From Allorhizobium sonneratiae (GTDB lineage Bacteria; Pseudomonadota; Alphaproteobacteria; Rhizobiales; Rhizobiaceae): DNA of 64,000 nucleotides. The stretch's first letter is position 1, and each line of letters starts with the position of its first letter. The notes below the pieces were generated by a model that was given only the letters and a program-made list of their open reading frames with translations, ran no database searches and was not told where the DNA came from. Positions 47,842 through 56,926 of the stretch are shown piece by piece. Position numbers and translations under genes: made by a program. Location of the stretch: positions 436,329-500,328 of the forward strand of contig NZ_JAMKOJ010000002.1 in the NCBI RefSeq assembly GCF_023700755.1, read 5' to 3'.

Positions 47842-48035
47842 GAAACTGGCTTTGCTGGAAGGGGAAAGATGGGCGTGTCAGTCTCTTATAAACGTCGTCC
47901 GGATGCCGATGCAATGCAAAGGAGAGATTTCCTGAGGGTACGGCTTGCGTGACCTTCTGGTTTTACGAGACCCTCGAGCAGCTAATCAAACGCAGATGCG
48001 ATTCCGTCAGCATAATTTTCTCCTTATAACGATTC

Positions 48036-48113
48036 CGATTCAGGGAATTATGCAGTAGAGCATCATGGAAATGGTACAGCGTCCTATGTGCGTTTTCTGA
48101 AGCATAGGGTGGT
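48036..48113. repeat. Degenerate family A-like remnant with hairpin
   Basis: CCGATTCAGGGAATTATGCAGTA resembles (split and inverted) the first arm of family A, followed by GGTACAGCG and TGTGCG fragments in family order. CCTATG (48084-48089) and CATAGG pair downstream. Much decayed. Similar edge fragments with ATGCAGTAAG occur near 49010 and 56910. Confidence 0.45.
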
Positions 48114-48139
48114 TTGATGAAGCGAAAAAGGCTGATCCC

Positions 48140-48490
48140 ATGGCAGTGACGATTTACGGCATCAAGGCGTGTGACACGATGAAAAAAGCCCGGCTCTGGC
48201 TGGAATCGGCGGGCGTGGATTCCAGCTTTCACGACTATAAATCGCAAGCAATAGACAGACCGCATCTGGAGACATGGGCCGACAAGGCCGGATGGGAGAC
48301 GCTGCTCAACCGATCGGGCACCACGTTCCGCAAACTATCGGAGGATGCTCGCGCCGACCTGAACCGCGACAAGGCCATTTCCCTGATGCTGTCGCAACCC
48401 TCGATGATCAAGCGCCCAGTTCTGGAACGGGACGGTGACCTGCTGGTCGGCTTCAAGCCGGAACAATACGCCGCCTTCTTTGCAAAGTGA
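48140..48490 (+). CDS. Spx/ArsC (YffB-like) family reductase
   Basis: 116 residues, a thioredoxin-fold protein. It starts AVTIYGIKACDTMKKARLWLE with one Cys (Cys11) in the position of the ArsC/Spx redox site; the C-terminal KRPVLERDGDLLVGFKPEQY is the family's Arg-containing end. YffB proteins are glutathione-dependent thiol reductases of unclear substrate; arsenate reduction is unlikely without a neighbouring ars gene. It lies 9 bp before the next gene, so the two are likely co-transcribed. Confidence 0.9.
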   Translation: MAVTIYGIKACDTMKKARLWLESAGVDSSFHDYKSQAIDRPHLETWADKAGWETLLNRSGTTFRKLSEDARADLNRDKAISLMLSQPSMIKRPVLERDGDLLVGFKPEQYAAFFAK

Positions 48491-48499
48491 GCCACGGTC

Positions 48500-48973
48500 A
48501 TGGCAAAGACAACCCGCGCCACCCAGGCCCTGACCAAGGCAGGCCTTGCCTTCAGCCTGCATGAATATGCCTACGATCCCAATGCCGAGCGCATCGGATT
48601 GCAGGCAGCGGAAGCCATTGGAGAGGAGCCGCGCCGGGTGCTGAAAACTCTGATGGTCGAGCTGGATGGCAAGCCGGTCTGTGCCGTCATTCCGTCCGAC
48701 TGCGAGGTCAGCATGAAGAAACTGGCTGCGGCCCTTGGCGGCAAACACGCCACCATGATGAAGCCGCAGGCCGCGGAAAAGCTGACCGGCTATGTCGTTG
48801 GCGGCATCAGTCCTTTCGGCCAGAAAAAACAGGTGCCAACGGTCATTGAAATCACCGCACTCAATGAGCCGCATATCTATGTCAACGGAGGCCAGAGAGG
48901 CTTGCAGATCAGGGTCGATCCCAAGACAGCCTGCGAGGCGCTCAGCGCCATTGCCGCTGCGGTGATTGCCTGA
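48500..48973 (+). CDS. ybaK: YbaK-type Cys-tRNA(Pro) deacylase
   Basis: 157 residues. YbaK/ProX editing domain: KTLMVELDGKPVCAVIP, the catalytic-lysine region SMKKLAAALGGKHATMM and the glycine-rich GYVVGGISPFGQKK. It hydrolyses mischarged Cys-tRNA(Pro) in trans during translation. Lies 9 bp after the YffB-like gene. The start ATG has GTGAGCCACGGTC upstream, no strong ribosome site, which suits coupling to the upstream gene. Confidence 0.93.
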   Translation: MAKTTRATQALTKAGLAFSLHEYAYDPNAERIGLQAAEAIGEEPRRVLKTLMVELDGKPVCAVIPSDCEVSMKKLAAALGGKHATMMKPQAAEKLTGYVVGGISPFGQKKQVPTVIEITALNEPHIYVNGGQRGLQIRVDPKTACEALSAIAAAVIA

Positions 48974-49285
48974 CAGGGCGTTTCTTCCCTGCTGCATCTT
49001 CTGTTTCATCAAACGCATGATGCAGTAAGAGTCGGTTTAGCGTGAGGGAGAAATCATACTGCTGCATAATTAATACTGTAACTGGAAAAGCCTGCAACTG
49101 GCCCGAAGCGGCCCGAGAGCATCGGCCGAGAAACTCTGATTTTTACGACTTACATTCCTGTTGAAATTCAGGTGCGAGAGATATTTTGCAAGTGTTGAGA
49201 TGTACGCGACGCTCGCTGGCAAGGCCGGAGCCAGTGGTATATGAAGAGGGGATGACCTAATGCCTCTCATGAACGGACTTTAGTA
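48974..49285. other. 312-bp intergenic region
   Basis: No supported gene. It contains a repeat edge (ATGATGCAGTAAG near 49012-49025) and becomes AT-rich before the hydrolase gene. No clear promoter, terminator or ribosome site stronger than GAACGGACTT is seen. Confidence 0.5.
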
Positions 49286-50038
49286 ATGACTTTTTCAGAT
49301 GCTCCGATTGTTCTTGTGCATGGTCTGTTTGGAAGCTTAGACGATTCTAAAATAATATCTGCTTTCGGCGATAGGGAAATCCATGTGCCTGACTTGATCG
49401 GCTATGGGCAATACCAGGACAGCAATGTCGAAAATCTAACTCTCAACGATCAGGCAAATCATGTCGCGGCGTATATCCGTCGCCTTGGAGGCACGAAGGT
49501 GCACCTCTGCGGCCACTCTGTTGGCGGCGCGGTGTCCGCGCTGGTCTGCGCACTTTACCCCGAGCTCGTCGCCTCCTTCACCAGTATAGAAGGCAATTTT
49601 ACGCTGAAGGATGCTTTCTGGTCCCGACAGATTGCCGAGAAGCCGGCATCAGAAGTCGTCTCGATCATCAAAAGCTACAAGGACGATCCCGATGCCTGGA
49701 TTGCCGCCGCCGGAGTGCCGATATCTCCGTGGACCTCGGCGCTGGCAAAACATTGGCTGTCCAATCAGCCCGCGTCCACCATCAAGGCGCAGGCAAAAGC
49801 GGTCGTCACCGCAACCGGTCGCGACGATTATCTCTCAGGTATCCGCAGCCTGATGTCCTCGTCAACTCCCGTTTACCTGATTGCCGGTGCACGCTCAGCC
49901 GGCGGATGGAATGTTCCAGATTGGGCGAACAGCGCTTGTTCCATGCGGGTGAACATTCCAAATGTCGGCCACCTCATGATGGCGGAAGACCCCATGCTGT
50001 TTGCCAAGTCGGTGCTGACCTGCCTAGCCTACAGGTAA
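49286..50038 (+). CDS. Alpha/beta-fold hydrolase
   Basis: 250 residues. The oxyanion loop VHGLFGS is at 11-17, the nucleophile elbow GHSVGG has Ser78, and a late His lies in NVGHLMM (about 228). The acidic residue is probably within the YLIAGARSAGG/DWANS region. The first ~60 codons are AT-richer than nearby genes (ATA, TTA, AAT used), a sign of transfer or relaxed selection. Substrate unknown; esterase or haloperoxidase-like are equally possible. Confidence 0.85.
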   Translation: MTFSDAPIVLVHGLFGSLDDSKIISAFGDREIHVPDLIGYGQYQDSNVENLTLNDQANHVAAYIRRLGGTKVHLCGHSVGGAVSALVCALYPELVASFTSIEGNFTLKDAFWSRQIAEKPASEVVSIIKSYKDDPDAWIAAAGVPISPWTSALAKHWLSNQPASTIKAQAKAVVTATGRDDYLSGIRSLMSSSTPVYLIAGARSAGGWNVPDWANSACSMRVNIPNVGHLMMAEDPMLFAKSVLTCLAYR

Positions 50039-50151
50039 GACGATCCTCTGTTTCCATGACGTTTGCGACGTCGCCGAATAGGGAGTTTCGCCATGGTCGC
50101 AATGACCGATTCTGGCGCAAAGTTTCCAAATATGAGCTATCCCAAATGAAC

Positions 50152-50256
50152 TAGAGCAGTTCCAGGAAAAGTGTGAAACGGTTTTCCGTCCGGAAATACG
50201 AAGAAACAAAGAGTTAGAGAGCTTCGGTGTTTCCGTGAAACACTGAACCGCTCTAA
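50152..50256 (+). repeat. Palindromic repeat family C, copy 3 (RIME-like)
   Basis: The most complete copy: AGAGCAGTTCCAGGAAAAGT, AACGGTTTTCCGTCCGGAAA, ACAAAGAGTTAGAGAGCTTC and GTGTTTCCGTGAAACACTGA in order, ending CGCTCTAAG. Two palindromes are visible: TTTTCC/GGAAA and GTGTTTCCGTGAAACAC. Confidence 0.88.
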
Positions 50257-50285
50257 GCCTGAACCGCCCCCAGTAGATCACACTG

Positions 50286-50314
50286 AAAAAGGCCGGGTTT
50301 AACCCGGCCTTTTA
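50286..50314 (-). terminator. Bidirectional rho-independent terminator
   Basis: AAAAAGGCCGGG-TTTAA-CCCGGCCTTTT: a perfect 9-bp stem with A-run on one side and T-run on the other. On the minus strand it ends the DUF992 gene (stop at 50323); it also ends plus-strand transcription from the hydrolase side. Confidence 0.92.
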
Positions 50315-50322
50315 AATCTCGA

Positions 50323-50892
50323 TCAGTATTTATGATGCAGGCGCTTGCCGTGATGATAGGGATGGTGCGGTTCAAGCGGCGGACCATTGTCCAGCGACTT
50401 CGGTGTTGCCGGCGGGATATAGGCGAGATTCATTGAGGTGATGGTGGCGCCGAGATTGATACCAAGCGTGCTTTCAAGCGCAATCGGCTGCAAGGCCACG
50501 GAGCCGTGGAAGCCGCCGAACAGCGTGTTGATCGCACCGCCGAAGCCGAGAGCGGCATTGGCACTGGTGCCGCCATAGTCACCCTGCAAAGCGCCTTCCA
50601 TCAGCTTGCTCGGCGCATAAACGGCCCAGGCAAGATTGCCGCGCTGGACATAGCCGAGATCGATGCCGAATTTGGAAAGCGTGCCCTGATAATATTCACG
50701 AGGGCCGCCATTGGTCGGCTTGAAAGTGCACTTCAATTCGCGATTGGAACCGATCACGGCGCTGATGCCCGGGCTCATTTCGCAGTTCAACATCCCAACC
50801 TCGACATTGGAGGCGTTTGCGCTGGTTGCCGCAAACGGCAGAGCCAACGCCGAAACAGCGGCCAAGGCAGACAGTTTTGAGAGTAACGACAT
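50323..50892 (-). CDS. DUF992 family exported protein
   Basis: 189 residues. Signal peptide MSLLSKLSALAAVSALALPFAATSANA; mature part starts SNVEVGMLNCEMSPGISAVIGSNRELKCTF with two Cys that may pair, the DUF992 hallmark. The C-terminal ~35 residues are Pro/His-rich (EPHHPYHHGKRLHHKY), an extension that may bind metal. ATG 50892 has GGGAG 7 nt upstream. Function of the family is unknown; it is alphaproteobacteria-specific. Confidence 0.88.
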   Translation of the reverse strand: MSLLSKLSALAAVSALALPFAATSANASNVEVGMLNCEMSPGISAVIGSNRELKCTFKPTNGGPREYYQGTLSKFGIDLGYVQRGNLAWAVYAPSKLMEGALQGDYGGTSANAALGFGGAINTLFGGFHGSVALQPIALESTLGINLGATITSMNLAYIPPATPKSLDNGPPLEPHHPYHHGKRLHHKY

Positions 50893-51010
50893 GGTATTCT
50901 CCCTTATCATTGCCAGATGATCGACCGGCTCAGATAAACCGCACGATAATCCAGCTCTTTTGTTTGTCGCGTCAGGAGTGCCGAAAACCCGGTAACCACT
51001 TTTTCGCCCG

Positions 51011-51128
51011 ACGCTCTCACTCTTTGTTCTTACGCATTTCCGGACGGAAAACCGCTAAGCCGTTTTCCTGAAAATGCTCAAGAGTTTGTCAGGGAAAAGT
51101 GGAAACCGGTTTTCCCGAAAAGACAAAC
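51011..51128. repeat. Head-to-head family C copies
   Basis: 51011-51089 is an inverted partial copy (ACGCTCTCACTCTTTGTT, then CGCATTTCCGGACGGAAAAC). 51090-51128 is a second partial copy in the plus direction (AGGGAAAAGTGGAAACCGGT). They meet at AAAATGCTCAAGAG, giving a composite palindromic unit. Confidence 0.75.
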
Positions 51129-51373
51129 GCAAACACACAATTCATCTTCTGCCTGATTCAACCTGAACCCGACAGATTTCGTATGCGATCCAGCCTAAAG
51201 CTCAGATTTTGGCAAGATCGTGCCGCTTTATAAAAGCTTGAGAAAAATATTTGTTCCGGCTTTTGTACTTTTCAAGACGCGCAAAAAAACGTGATGGCAA
51301 AGCAAGTTGGCCCTCTCTGCCAAAACAGCAGGATAGCGGTGCATGTCTGACGATTGTCACGTGGCGGGCGCAG

Positions 51374-51402
51374 CCTGTCTGCGGCGAAGAACCGCAGTCA
51401 GG
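51374..51402 (-). terminator. Hairpin after lepA
   Basis: Arms CCTG-T-CTGCGG (51374-51384) and CCGCAG-T-CAGG (51392-51402) pair with one T-T mismatch, right after the lepA stop. No T-run follows, so it is perhaps a 3'-end stabiliser. Confidence 0.55.
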
Positions 51403-51403
51403 C

Positions 51404-53224
51404 TTATTCGTCGTTCATCTTCAGCGCGGCGATGAAGGCTTCCTGCGGGATTTCGACCTTGCCGAACTGGCGCATCCGCTTCTTGCCTTCCTTCTGCTTG
51501 TCCAGAAGCTTGCGTTTGCGGGTGGCGTCGCCACCATAACACTTGGCCGTCACGTCCTTGCGCAGGGCCCGCACCGTTTCGCGGGCAATCACCTTGCCGC
51601 CGATGGCGGCCTGGATCGGGATCTGGAACATGTGCGGCGGAATGAGTTCCTTCAGTTTTTCGCACATGCCGCGGCCGCGCCGATCCGCTGCCGAGCGGTG
51701 CACCAGCATGGAGAGCGCATCGACCGGATCGCCATTGACGAGGATCGACATCTTGACCAGATCGCCGGCACGATAATCCATGATGTTGTAGTCGAAGGAG
51801 GCATAGCCCTTGGAGATCGACTTCAGCCGGTCGTAGAAATCGAACACCACTTCGTTGAGCGGCAATTCATAGGTCAGCATGGCGCGGTTGCCGACATAGG
51901 TCAGCTCCGTCTGAATGCCGCGCCGGTCCTGACAGAGTTTCAGGATGCCGCCGAGATATTCGTCCGGCGTCATGATCGTTGCCTTGATCCACGGTTCGCG
52001 GATCTCGTCGATCTTGACCACGTCCGGCATGTCGGCGGGATTGTGCAGTTCCTTTTCCGTGCCGTCAGTCAGCGTCATCTGGTAGACGACGGAAGGTGCC
52101 GTGGCGACGAGATCGAGATTGAACTCGCGCTCCAGCCGCTCCTGAATAATTTCCAGATGCAGAAGGCCCAGAAAGCCGCAGCGGAAGCCGAAGCCAAGGG
52201 CTGCTGACGATTCCATTTCAAAGGAGAAAGACGCATCGTTGAGGCGCAGCTTGCCCATGGCAGCGCGCAGATCCTCGAAATCGGCGGCATCAACCGGGAA
52301 GAGACCGCAGAACACCACCGGCTGGGCCGGCTTGAAGCCGGGCAGCGCCTTGTCGGTCGGGCGCTTGTCATCGGTAATCGTATCGCCCACGCGGGTATCG
52401 GCCACTTCCTTGATCGAAGCGGTGATGAAGCCGATTTCGCCCGGGCCGAGACTGTCCACATTGAGCATTTTCGGGGTCAGCACGCCGACGCGCTCGACAC
52501 CGTATTTCGCGCCTGTGCCCATCATGCGGATCTGCTGGCCTTTGGACAGAACGCCGTCGATGACGCGCACCAGAACCATGACGCCGAGATAGGTGTCGTA
52601 CCAGCTGTCGACGAGCAGCGCCTTGAGCGGCGCCTTTTCATCGCCGGTTTTCGGCGCAGGCAGCTTATGGACGATGGCTTCCAGCACATCGGGAATGCCA
52701 AGGCCGGTCTTAGCCGAAATCAGCACGGCTTCGGAAGCATCGATGCCGATCACTTCCTCGATCTGCGTCTTGATTCGGTCCGGCTCGGCAGCGGGCAGAT
52801 CCACCTTGTTGAGCACGGTGACCAGTTCGTGATTGTTGTCGATGGCCTGATAGACATTGGCCAGCGTCTGGGCTTCCACGCCTTGCGAAGCGTCCACCAC
52901 CAGAAGCGAGCCCTCGCAGGCGCTGAGCGAGCGCGAGACTTCATAGGCAAAGTCGACATGGCCGGGCGTATCGATCAGGTTCAGCACATAGGTGTCGCCG
53001 TCATTGGCCTTGTAGTGCAGACGCACGGTCTGAGCCTTGATGGTGATGCCGCGCTCACGCTCGATATCCATGCTGTCGAGCACCTGCTCCGACATTTCGC
53101 GTTCGGCCAGACCGCCGCAGGTCTGGATCAGGCGGTCGGCCAGCGTCGATTTCCCGTGGTCGATATGCGCCACGATGGAAAAGTTGCGGATATGGTCAAG
53201 TAACGTACGGTTCTGTGTGCTCAT
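51404..53224 (-). CDS. lepA: Elongation factor 4
   Basis: 606 residues. A translational GTPase that acts on ribosomes. G1 AHIDHGKST is at 19-27, G3 is DTPGHVDF, G4 is NKVDLP, and the LepA-specific C-terminal domain ends near [19 protein letters not shown]. Domain order matches EF-G without domain IV. ATG 53224. It is followed upstream by the short FtsZ gene across 85 bp, same strand. Confidence 0.97.
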   Translation of the reverse strand: MSTQNRTLLDHIRNFSIVAHIDHGKSTLADRLIQTCGGLAEREMSEQVLDSMDIERERGITIKAQTVRLHYKANDGDTYVLNLIDTPGHVDFAYEVSRSLSACEGSLLVVDASQGVEAQTLANVYQAIDNNHELVTVLNKVDLPAAEPDRIKTQIEEVIGIDASEAVLISAKTGLGIPDVLEAIVHKLPAPKTGDEKAPLKALLVDSWYDTYLGVMVLVRVIDGVLSKGQQIRMMGTGAKYGVERVGVLTPKMLNVDSLGPGEIGFITASIKEVADTRVGDTITDDKRPTDKALPGFKPAQPVVFCGLFPVDAADFEDLRAAMGKLRLNDASFSFEMESSAALGFGFRCGFLGLLHLEIIQERLEREFNLDLVATAPSVVYQMTLTDGTEKELHNPADMPDVVKIDEIREPWIKATIMTPDEYLGGILKLCQDRRGIQTELTYVGNRAMLTYELPLNEVVFDFYDRLKSISKGYASFDYNIMDYRAGDLVKMSILVNGDPVDALSMLVHRSAADRRGRGMCEKLKELIPPHMFQIPIQAAIGGKVIARETVRALRKDVTAKCYGGDATRKRKLLDKQKEGKKRMRQFGKVEIPQEAFIAALKMNDE

Positions 53225-53309
53225 GGGCTGCGCATATAGCAGTCACCCCGTATCCCGCCTAGAGGGAATACAGGGCTTTGAAAACTATTTCGATGGATGT
53301 TGCGGGCCA

Positions 53310-54287
53310 TCAGGCCTTCGGTGGAACGTCGCCGAGACCCGTGGCCACGACCGAGACGCGGAAAGTGCCATCGAGCTCCTTGTCGAAGATCGCCCCGACG
53401 ACGATATCGGCCTCATCATAGACCTCGTCGCGGATGCGGGTCGCGGCTTCGTCCACCTCGAACAGCGTCATGTCCATGCCGCCGGAAATCGAGATCAGCA
53501 CACCGCGTGCACCACGCATCGACACTTCGTCGAGCAACGGATTGGCAATCGCCGCTTCCGCCGCCTTCATGGCGCGGCCGTCGCCGGTCGCCTCGCCGGT
53601 GCCCATCATGGCGCGGCCCATACCCTTCATCACCGATTTGACATCGGCGAAGTCGAGATTGATCAGACCTTCCTTGACGATCAGGTCGGTGATGCAGGAA
53701 ACGCCAGAGAAGAGCACCTTGTCGGCGATGACGAAAGCATCGGCAAAGGTGGTCTTGGCGTCGGCAATGCGGAACAGATTCTGGTTCGGGATGACGATGA
53801 CCGTGTCTGCCGCCTGACGCAGGTTTTCAATGCCCTCATCGGCCGCCAACATCCGGCGACGGCCTTCAAAACTGAAGGGTTTGGTGACGACGCCGACCGT
53901 CAGAATACCTGCCTCGCGCGCCGCGCGCGCAATCACCGGTGCAGCACCCGTGCCGGTGCCGCCGCCCATGCCCGCCGTGACGAAGCACATATGGGTTCCC
54001 GCGAGATGGTCCATCACCTCGTCGAGCGATTCGGTTGCCGCAAGGCGCCCGGTTTCAGGAATGGAGCCGGCACCGAGGCCCTGCGTCATTTCCGCGCCAA
54101 GCTGAATGAGGCGCGGGGCTTTCGACATGGTCAGCGCCTGCGCATCCGTGTTGGCTGCGATGAAATCCACGCCTTGCAGGCCCTCGGAAATCATGTTGTT
54201 GACCGCATTGCCGCCGCCGCCGCCAACACCGATCACGGTAATTTTGGGCCGCATTTCCTCAATTTGCGGTTTCCTGATGTCGACCAC
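53310..54287 (-). CDS. Short FtsZ paralogue (FtsZ2-like)
   Basis: 325 residues. GTPase signature GMGGGTGTG is at 106-114, and the T7 loop ([14 protein letters not shown]) is intact. The protein stops right after the tubulin-like core ([13 protein letters not shown]): it lacks both the long linker and the C-terminal peptide that binds FtsA, ZipA and MinC. It resembles the truncated second FtsZ known in Sinorhizobium and Agrobacterium. The GTG at 54287 follows AAGGAG with 6-nt spacing; an ATG at 54293 abuts that site directly. It may poison or modulate Z-rings, or be neutral. Confidence 0.9.
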   Translation of the reverse strand: MVDIRKPQIEEMRPKITVIGVGGGGGNAVNNMISEGLQGVDFIAANTDAQALTMSKAPRLIQLGAEMTQGLGAGSIPETGRLAATESLDEVMDHLAGTHMCFVTAGMGGGTGTGAAPVIARAAREAGILTVGVVTKPFSFEGRRRMLAADEGIENLRQAADTVIVIPNQNLFRIADAKTTFADAFVIADKVLFSGVSCITDLIVKEGLINLDFADVKSVMKGMGRAMMGTGEATGDGRAMKAAEAAIANPLLDEVSMRGARGVLISISGGMDMTLFEVDEAATRIRDEVYDEADIVVGAIFDKELDGTFRVSVVATGLGDVPPKA

Positions 54288-54470
54288 ATACATCTCCTTG
54301 ACGTCTGGCGGTTGCTCTCACCGCTGCGAATCATACTCTCTCTTGCCATTGGAAAAAGGCCGGGAGTGGGGCGGCTTGCAAGAGGTCTGTTGATAAAATG
54401 CGATTTTGCTTGAGCGAAAATGGAGAAATCTCCGATTGACTCCACTATAAGATCATGAAAATCTCTTATC

Positions 54471-55046
54471 ATGGAAAATATGGATGACATCAATCTTGCT
54501 ATCGGCGAGAGACTGAAAGGGCTGCGGCGGGCAAAAGGACAAACGCTCGACCAGCTGGCCGAGCGCTCCGGTGTCAGCCGGGCGATGATTTCACGCATCG
54601 AGCGCGGCGAGGCCAGCCCCACGGCAGTGCTTCTGTCGCGCCTGTGCGTCGCACTCGGCCAGTCGCTCTCGGTCTTTTTCGCCGCAGAAGAGGCCGGCCC
54701 GCCGCTGATGCGCCATGCCGATCAGCCGGTGTGGCGTGACCCGCAAACCGGTTATCTGCGCCGTTCGGTCTCGCCGCCCGGTCTGGGGGTGGATGTGGTG
54801 GAGGTGACCTTCCCCCCGCAGGCAAAAGTCAGCTATGGTGCACAGCCTGCCAATCAACGGCAATGGCAGCATGTCTGGCTTCTGGAAGGAGAGATGGAGC
54901 TGACCGTAGGAGACACGGTCTGGACGCTTCAGCCCGGCGATTGCCTGTTCATGCCGGTGGCCGATGTCCTCTCCTTTGCCAACAAGACCGATCAACCCGC
55001 CCGCTATGCGGTGATCATCGACATCAGAAAGGACGATATGCCATGA
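54471..55046 (+). CDS. XRE-cupin transcriptional regulator
   Basis: 191 residues. HTH_3 domain at about 12-66 (GERLKGLRRAKGQTLDQLAERSGVSRAMISRIERGEASPT, split) and a C-terminal cupin at about 115-185 (HVWLLEGEMELTVGD, LQPGDCLFMPVADVLSFANKT). These proteins sense a small ligand through the cupin and control adjacent genes. It is the first of three overlapping genes (ATGA) with a GNAT enzyme and an Rdx protein, so it likely regulates them. ATG 54471 is followed by a second at codon 4. Confidence 0.9.
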   Translation: MENMDDINLAIGERLKGLRRAKGQTLDQLAERSGVSRAMISRIERGEASPTAVLLSRLCVALGQSLSVFFAAEEAGPPLMRHADQPVWRDPQTGYLRRSVSPPGLGVDVVEVTFPPQAKVSYGAQPANQRQWQHVWLLEGEMELTVGDTVWTLQPGDCLFMPVADVLSFANKTDQPARYAVIIDIRKDDMP

Positions 55047-55585
55047 CGATCCGCCTGCTGGATGCCCTGGAGGCCAGGAGGGCCATTCCACAGCTTTGTG
55101 CCGTGCTTTGCGATTGTGTCCAAGGTGGCGCATCGGTGGGCTTCATGCTGCCATTTTCCAAAGATGAGGCCCTGTCCTTCTGGTCCGCCACCATCGATGC
55201 GGTGGAACGCGGCGACATCCTGCTTTTGGCGGCAGAGCATGACGGTGAGATTGTCGGCACCGTGCAGATCGGCCTCAGACAACCGCCCAACCAGCCGCAC
55301 CGCGCCGATCTCAAGAAACTGCTGGTGCATCGCAAGGCGCGCGGGCTTGGGCTTTCGCGTCTTCTGATGGCGGCGGCGGAAGACGCCGCAGCACGCGCAG
55401 ACAAAAGCCTTCTGGTGCTCGATACCGCAAGAGGCGAAATCGCCGAAACCATTTATGAAAAGCTCGGCTGGAGCCGGGCGGGCATGGTGCCGGATTATGC
55501 CCTGTTTCCCGATGGGCGTTTCTGTGACACGGTGATTTTTTATAAGAGACTGGCGAACGCCTCCCATGAAAGCCTCAGCGCATGA
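55043..55585 (+). CDS. GNAT-family acetyltransferase
   Basis: 180 residues. Acetyl-CoA binding signature LKKLLVHRKARGLGLSRLLM with R/Q-x-x-G-x-G/A variant (residues about 94-112), then the C-terminal strand VLDTARGEIAETIYEKLGWSRAG. Acts on an amine of unknown identity. Its ATG overlaps the regulator's stop (ATGA) and its own stop overlaps the next start in the same way, so all three are translationally coupled. Likely detoxifies or modifies a small molecule sensed by the regulator. Confidence 0.9.
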   Translation: MTIRLLDALEARRAIPQLCAVLCDCVQGGASVGFMLPFSKDEALSFWSATIDAVERGDILLLAAEHDGEIVGTVQIGLRQPPNQPHRADLKKLLVHRKARGLGLSRLLMAAAEDAAARADKSLLVLDTARGEIAETIYEKLGWSRAGMVPDYALFPDGRFCDTVIFYKRLANASHESLSA

Positions 55586-55866
55586 ACAAGCCGAAAATCA
55601 CCATTCTCTATTGCACCCAGTGCAACTGGCTGCTGCGGGCCGGATGGATGGCGCAGGAGCTGCTGCAGACCTTTTCCGACAGCCTCGGCGAGGTGGCCCT
55701 TCTGCCCGGCACCGGCGGCGCGTTTGAAATCCGGCTCGATGGCGTGCTGATCTGGGAGCGCAAGCGCGATGGCGGCTTTCCCGGTCCGAAGGAATTGAAG
55801 CAGCGCGTGCGCGACATCATCGATCCAGAGCGCGATCTCGGCCACACAGATCGCAAGCCGGAATAA
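55582..55866 (+). CDS. SelT/SelW/SelH (Rdx) family protein
   Basis: 94 residues. Thioredoxin-like Rdx fold with the redox motif CTQC (Cys11, Cys14) at the end of the first strand, and GTGGAFEIRLDGVLIWERKRDGGFP, the family's second signature. Here both are Cys; the eukaryotic family uses selenocysteine at the second position. Likely a thiol oxidoreductase. Coupled (ATGA) to the GNAT gene. Partners are unknown. Confidence 0.92.
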   Translation: MNKPKITILYCTQCNWLLRAGWMAQELLQTFSDSLGEVALLPGTGGAFEIRLDGVLIWERKRDGGFPGPKELKQRVRDIIDPERDLGHTDRKPE

Positions 55867-56043
55867 AAGAATGCAGAAAAATAAATCGGGGCTCTAAAAA
55901 AGATAAGCACCTGAAAAACATTCATAACCATCGCCTTAGGGAAATCTTGGTCATAGGCCGCCGCAAAAACCGCAAAGCCTGACATGAAAACTTCAAAAAC
56001 CGTGTTGACAGCAGCGGCCCGTCCTATTACACGGCTCCTCGTC

Positions 56044-56128
56044 GCCCAGATGGCGGAATTGGTAGACGCGCAGGTTTCAGGTACCTGTGCCGCGAGGCGT
56101 GGAGGTTCGAGTCCTCTTCTGGGCACCA
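56044..56128 (+). tRNA. tRNA-Leu (anticodon CAG)
   Basis: 85 nt with CCA. Acceptor GCCCAGA/TCTGGGC, D-arm GGCGGAATTGGTAGACGC, anticodon stem CAGGT/ACCTG with loop TTCAGGT (anticodon CAG, 56078-56080), class II variable arm, T-arm GGAGGTTCGAGTCCTC. It decodes CUG. Followed by a terminator. Confidence 0.97.
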
Positions 56129-56170
56129 AATTCCAGTTTCAGACTGTTTGATACAGTCATGAAACACTGC

Positions 56171-56197
56171 AAAAAGCCCGGTTTTCCGGGCTTTTTT
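56171..56197. terminator. Bidirectional terminator after tRNA-Leu
   Basis: AAAAAGCCCGG-TTTT-CCGGGCTTTTTT: an 8-bp perfect stem with runs on both sides. It ends tRNA-Leu (plus) and the MOSC gene (minus). Confidence 0.93.
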
Positions 56198-56219
56198 GTT
56201 TTTATCATGATAGTCCCCG

Positions 56220-56837
56220 TTACCTCTGCTTCATGATCTGCGCACGCATCCGTTCGGCAATCGGAAGCGCCAGAAAGCGGGCTTTTTCGCTGTCGTCCAA
56301 CGTTTTGAGCGAGCGTCCGATCAGGCTCGCCACCATCAGCCGATCACCGGTATAGGCTTGCAGCCTGACCGAGGCGCCTGCTTCCAGCAGCGTTCCGCTG
56401 ATCACGCGGGCATAGGCGCCCGGTCGGGCGGCCTTGGTATAGCGCTTGGCGAAGGTCGGGTCCTGCATATGGGCGCAGAATGTGGCACAGGGAATGCGCG
56501 CTGCCGTGATTTCGATGAGGGTCTCGCCGATCGTCAACCGGTCGCCAATCGCCAAATCCCGATTGTCCAGCCCTTCGATCACCAGATTTTCGCCGAAAGC
56601 ACCGGGCGACAAAGCTCGGGAAAGCTCGGTTTCCCACCAGGCAAGCGTCAGCGATCCTTCAAGATAAAGCGCCTGATCCGGCCCGCCATGATGTTTGCGA
56701 TTGAGGATCGCATCGCCGACAAGCCCTTGCCTGTCCAGCATGACGGGACCTGCGACGGGATGTTTGTCGATGCCGGTCTTGTAGTTCAGCCCGTTGACGC
56801 TGTGCGGCTGGCCAATGCAGATGGCGCTGAGTTTCAT
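56220..56837 (-). CDS. MOSC-domain protein
   Basis: 205 residues. The MOSC domain covers about 30-160, with GDAILNRKHHGGPDQALYLE (metal/sulfur-binding HH) and FGENLVIEGL plus the conserved Cys in ITAARIPCATFCAHM. MOSC proteins (YiiM-like) use molybdenum cofactor to reduce N-hydroxylated compounds. The ATG at 56837 has AAGGA upstream; 23 upstream residues are rejected. Stand-alone gene. Confidence 0.92.
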   Translation of the reverse strand: MKLSAICIGQPHSVNGLNYKTGIDKHPVAGPVMLDRQGLVGDAILNRKHHGGPDQALYLEGSLTLAWWETELSRALSPGAFGENLVIEGLDNRDLAIGDRLTIGETLIEITAARIPCATFCAHMQDPTFAKRYTKAARPGAYARVISGTLLEAGASVRLQAYTGDRLMVASLIGRSLKTLDDSEKARFLALPIAERMRAQIMKQR

Positions 56838-56926
56838 AAAGCCCGTCCTTCCTGTGTATGCGGGAATCTCTGCATCCGGCTGACAGAGCGATTCCGTTTT
56901 CAGCAATTATGCAGTAAGAACGCCGC

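Larger units (their letters stand above)
50893..51403. other. 511-bp intergenic region with repeats
   Basis: No gene is supported. It holds the DUF992 promoter region, a family C pair at 51011-51128 and a hairpin at the lepA 3' end. The remaining sequence (51130-51370) shows nothing definite. Confidence 0.6.

Noticed and set aside
55612..55626. Selenocysteine codon in the SelT/W/H-type gene
   Set aside because: The redox motif is encoded by two ordinary Cys codons (TGC), no in-frame TGA occurs and no SECIS-like hairpin is needed.
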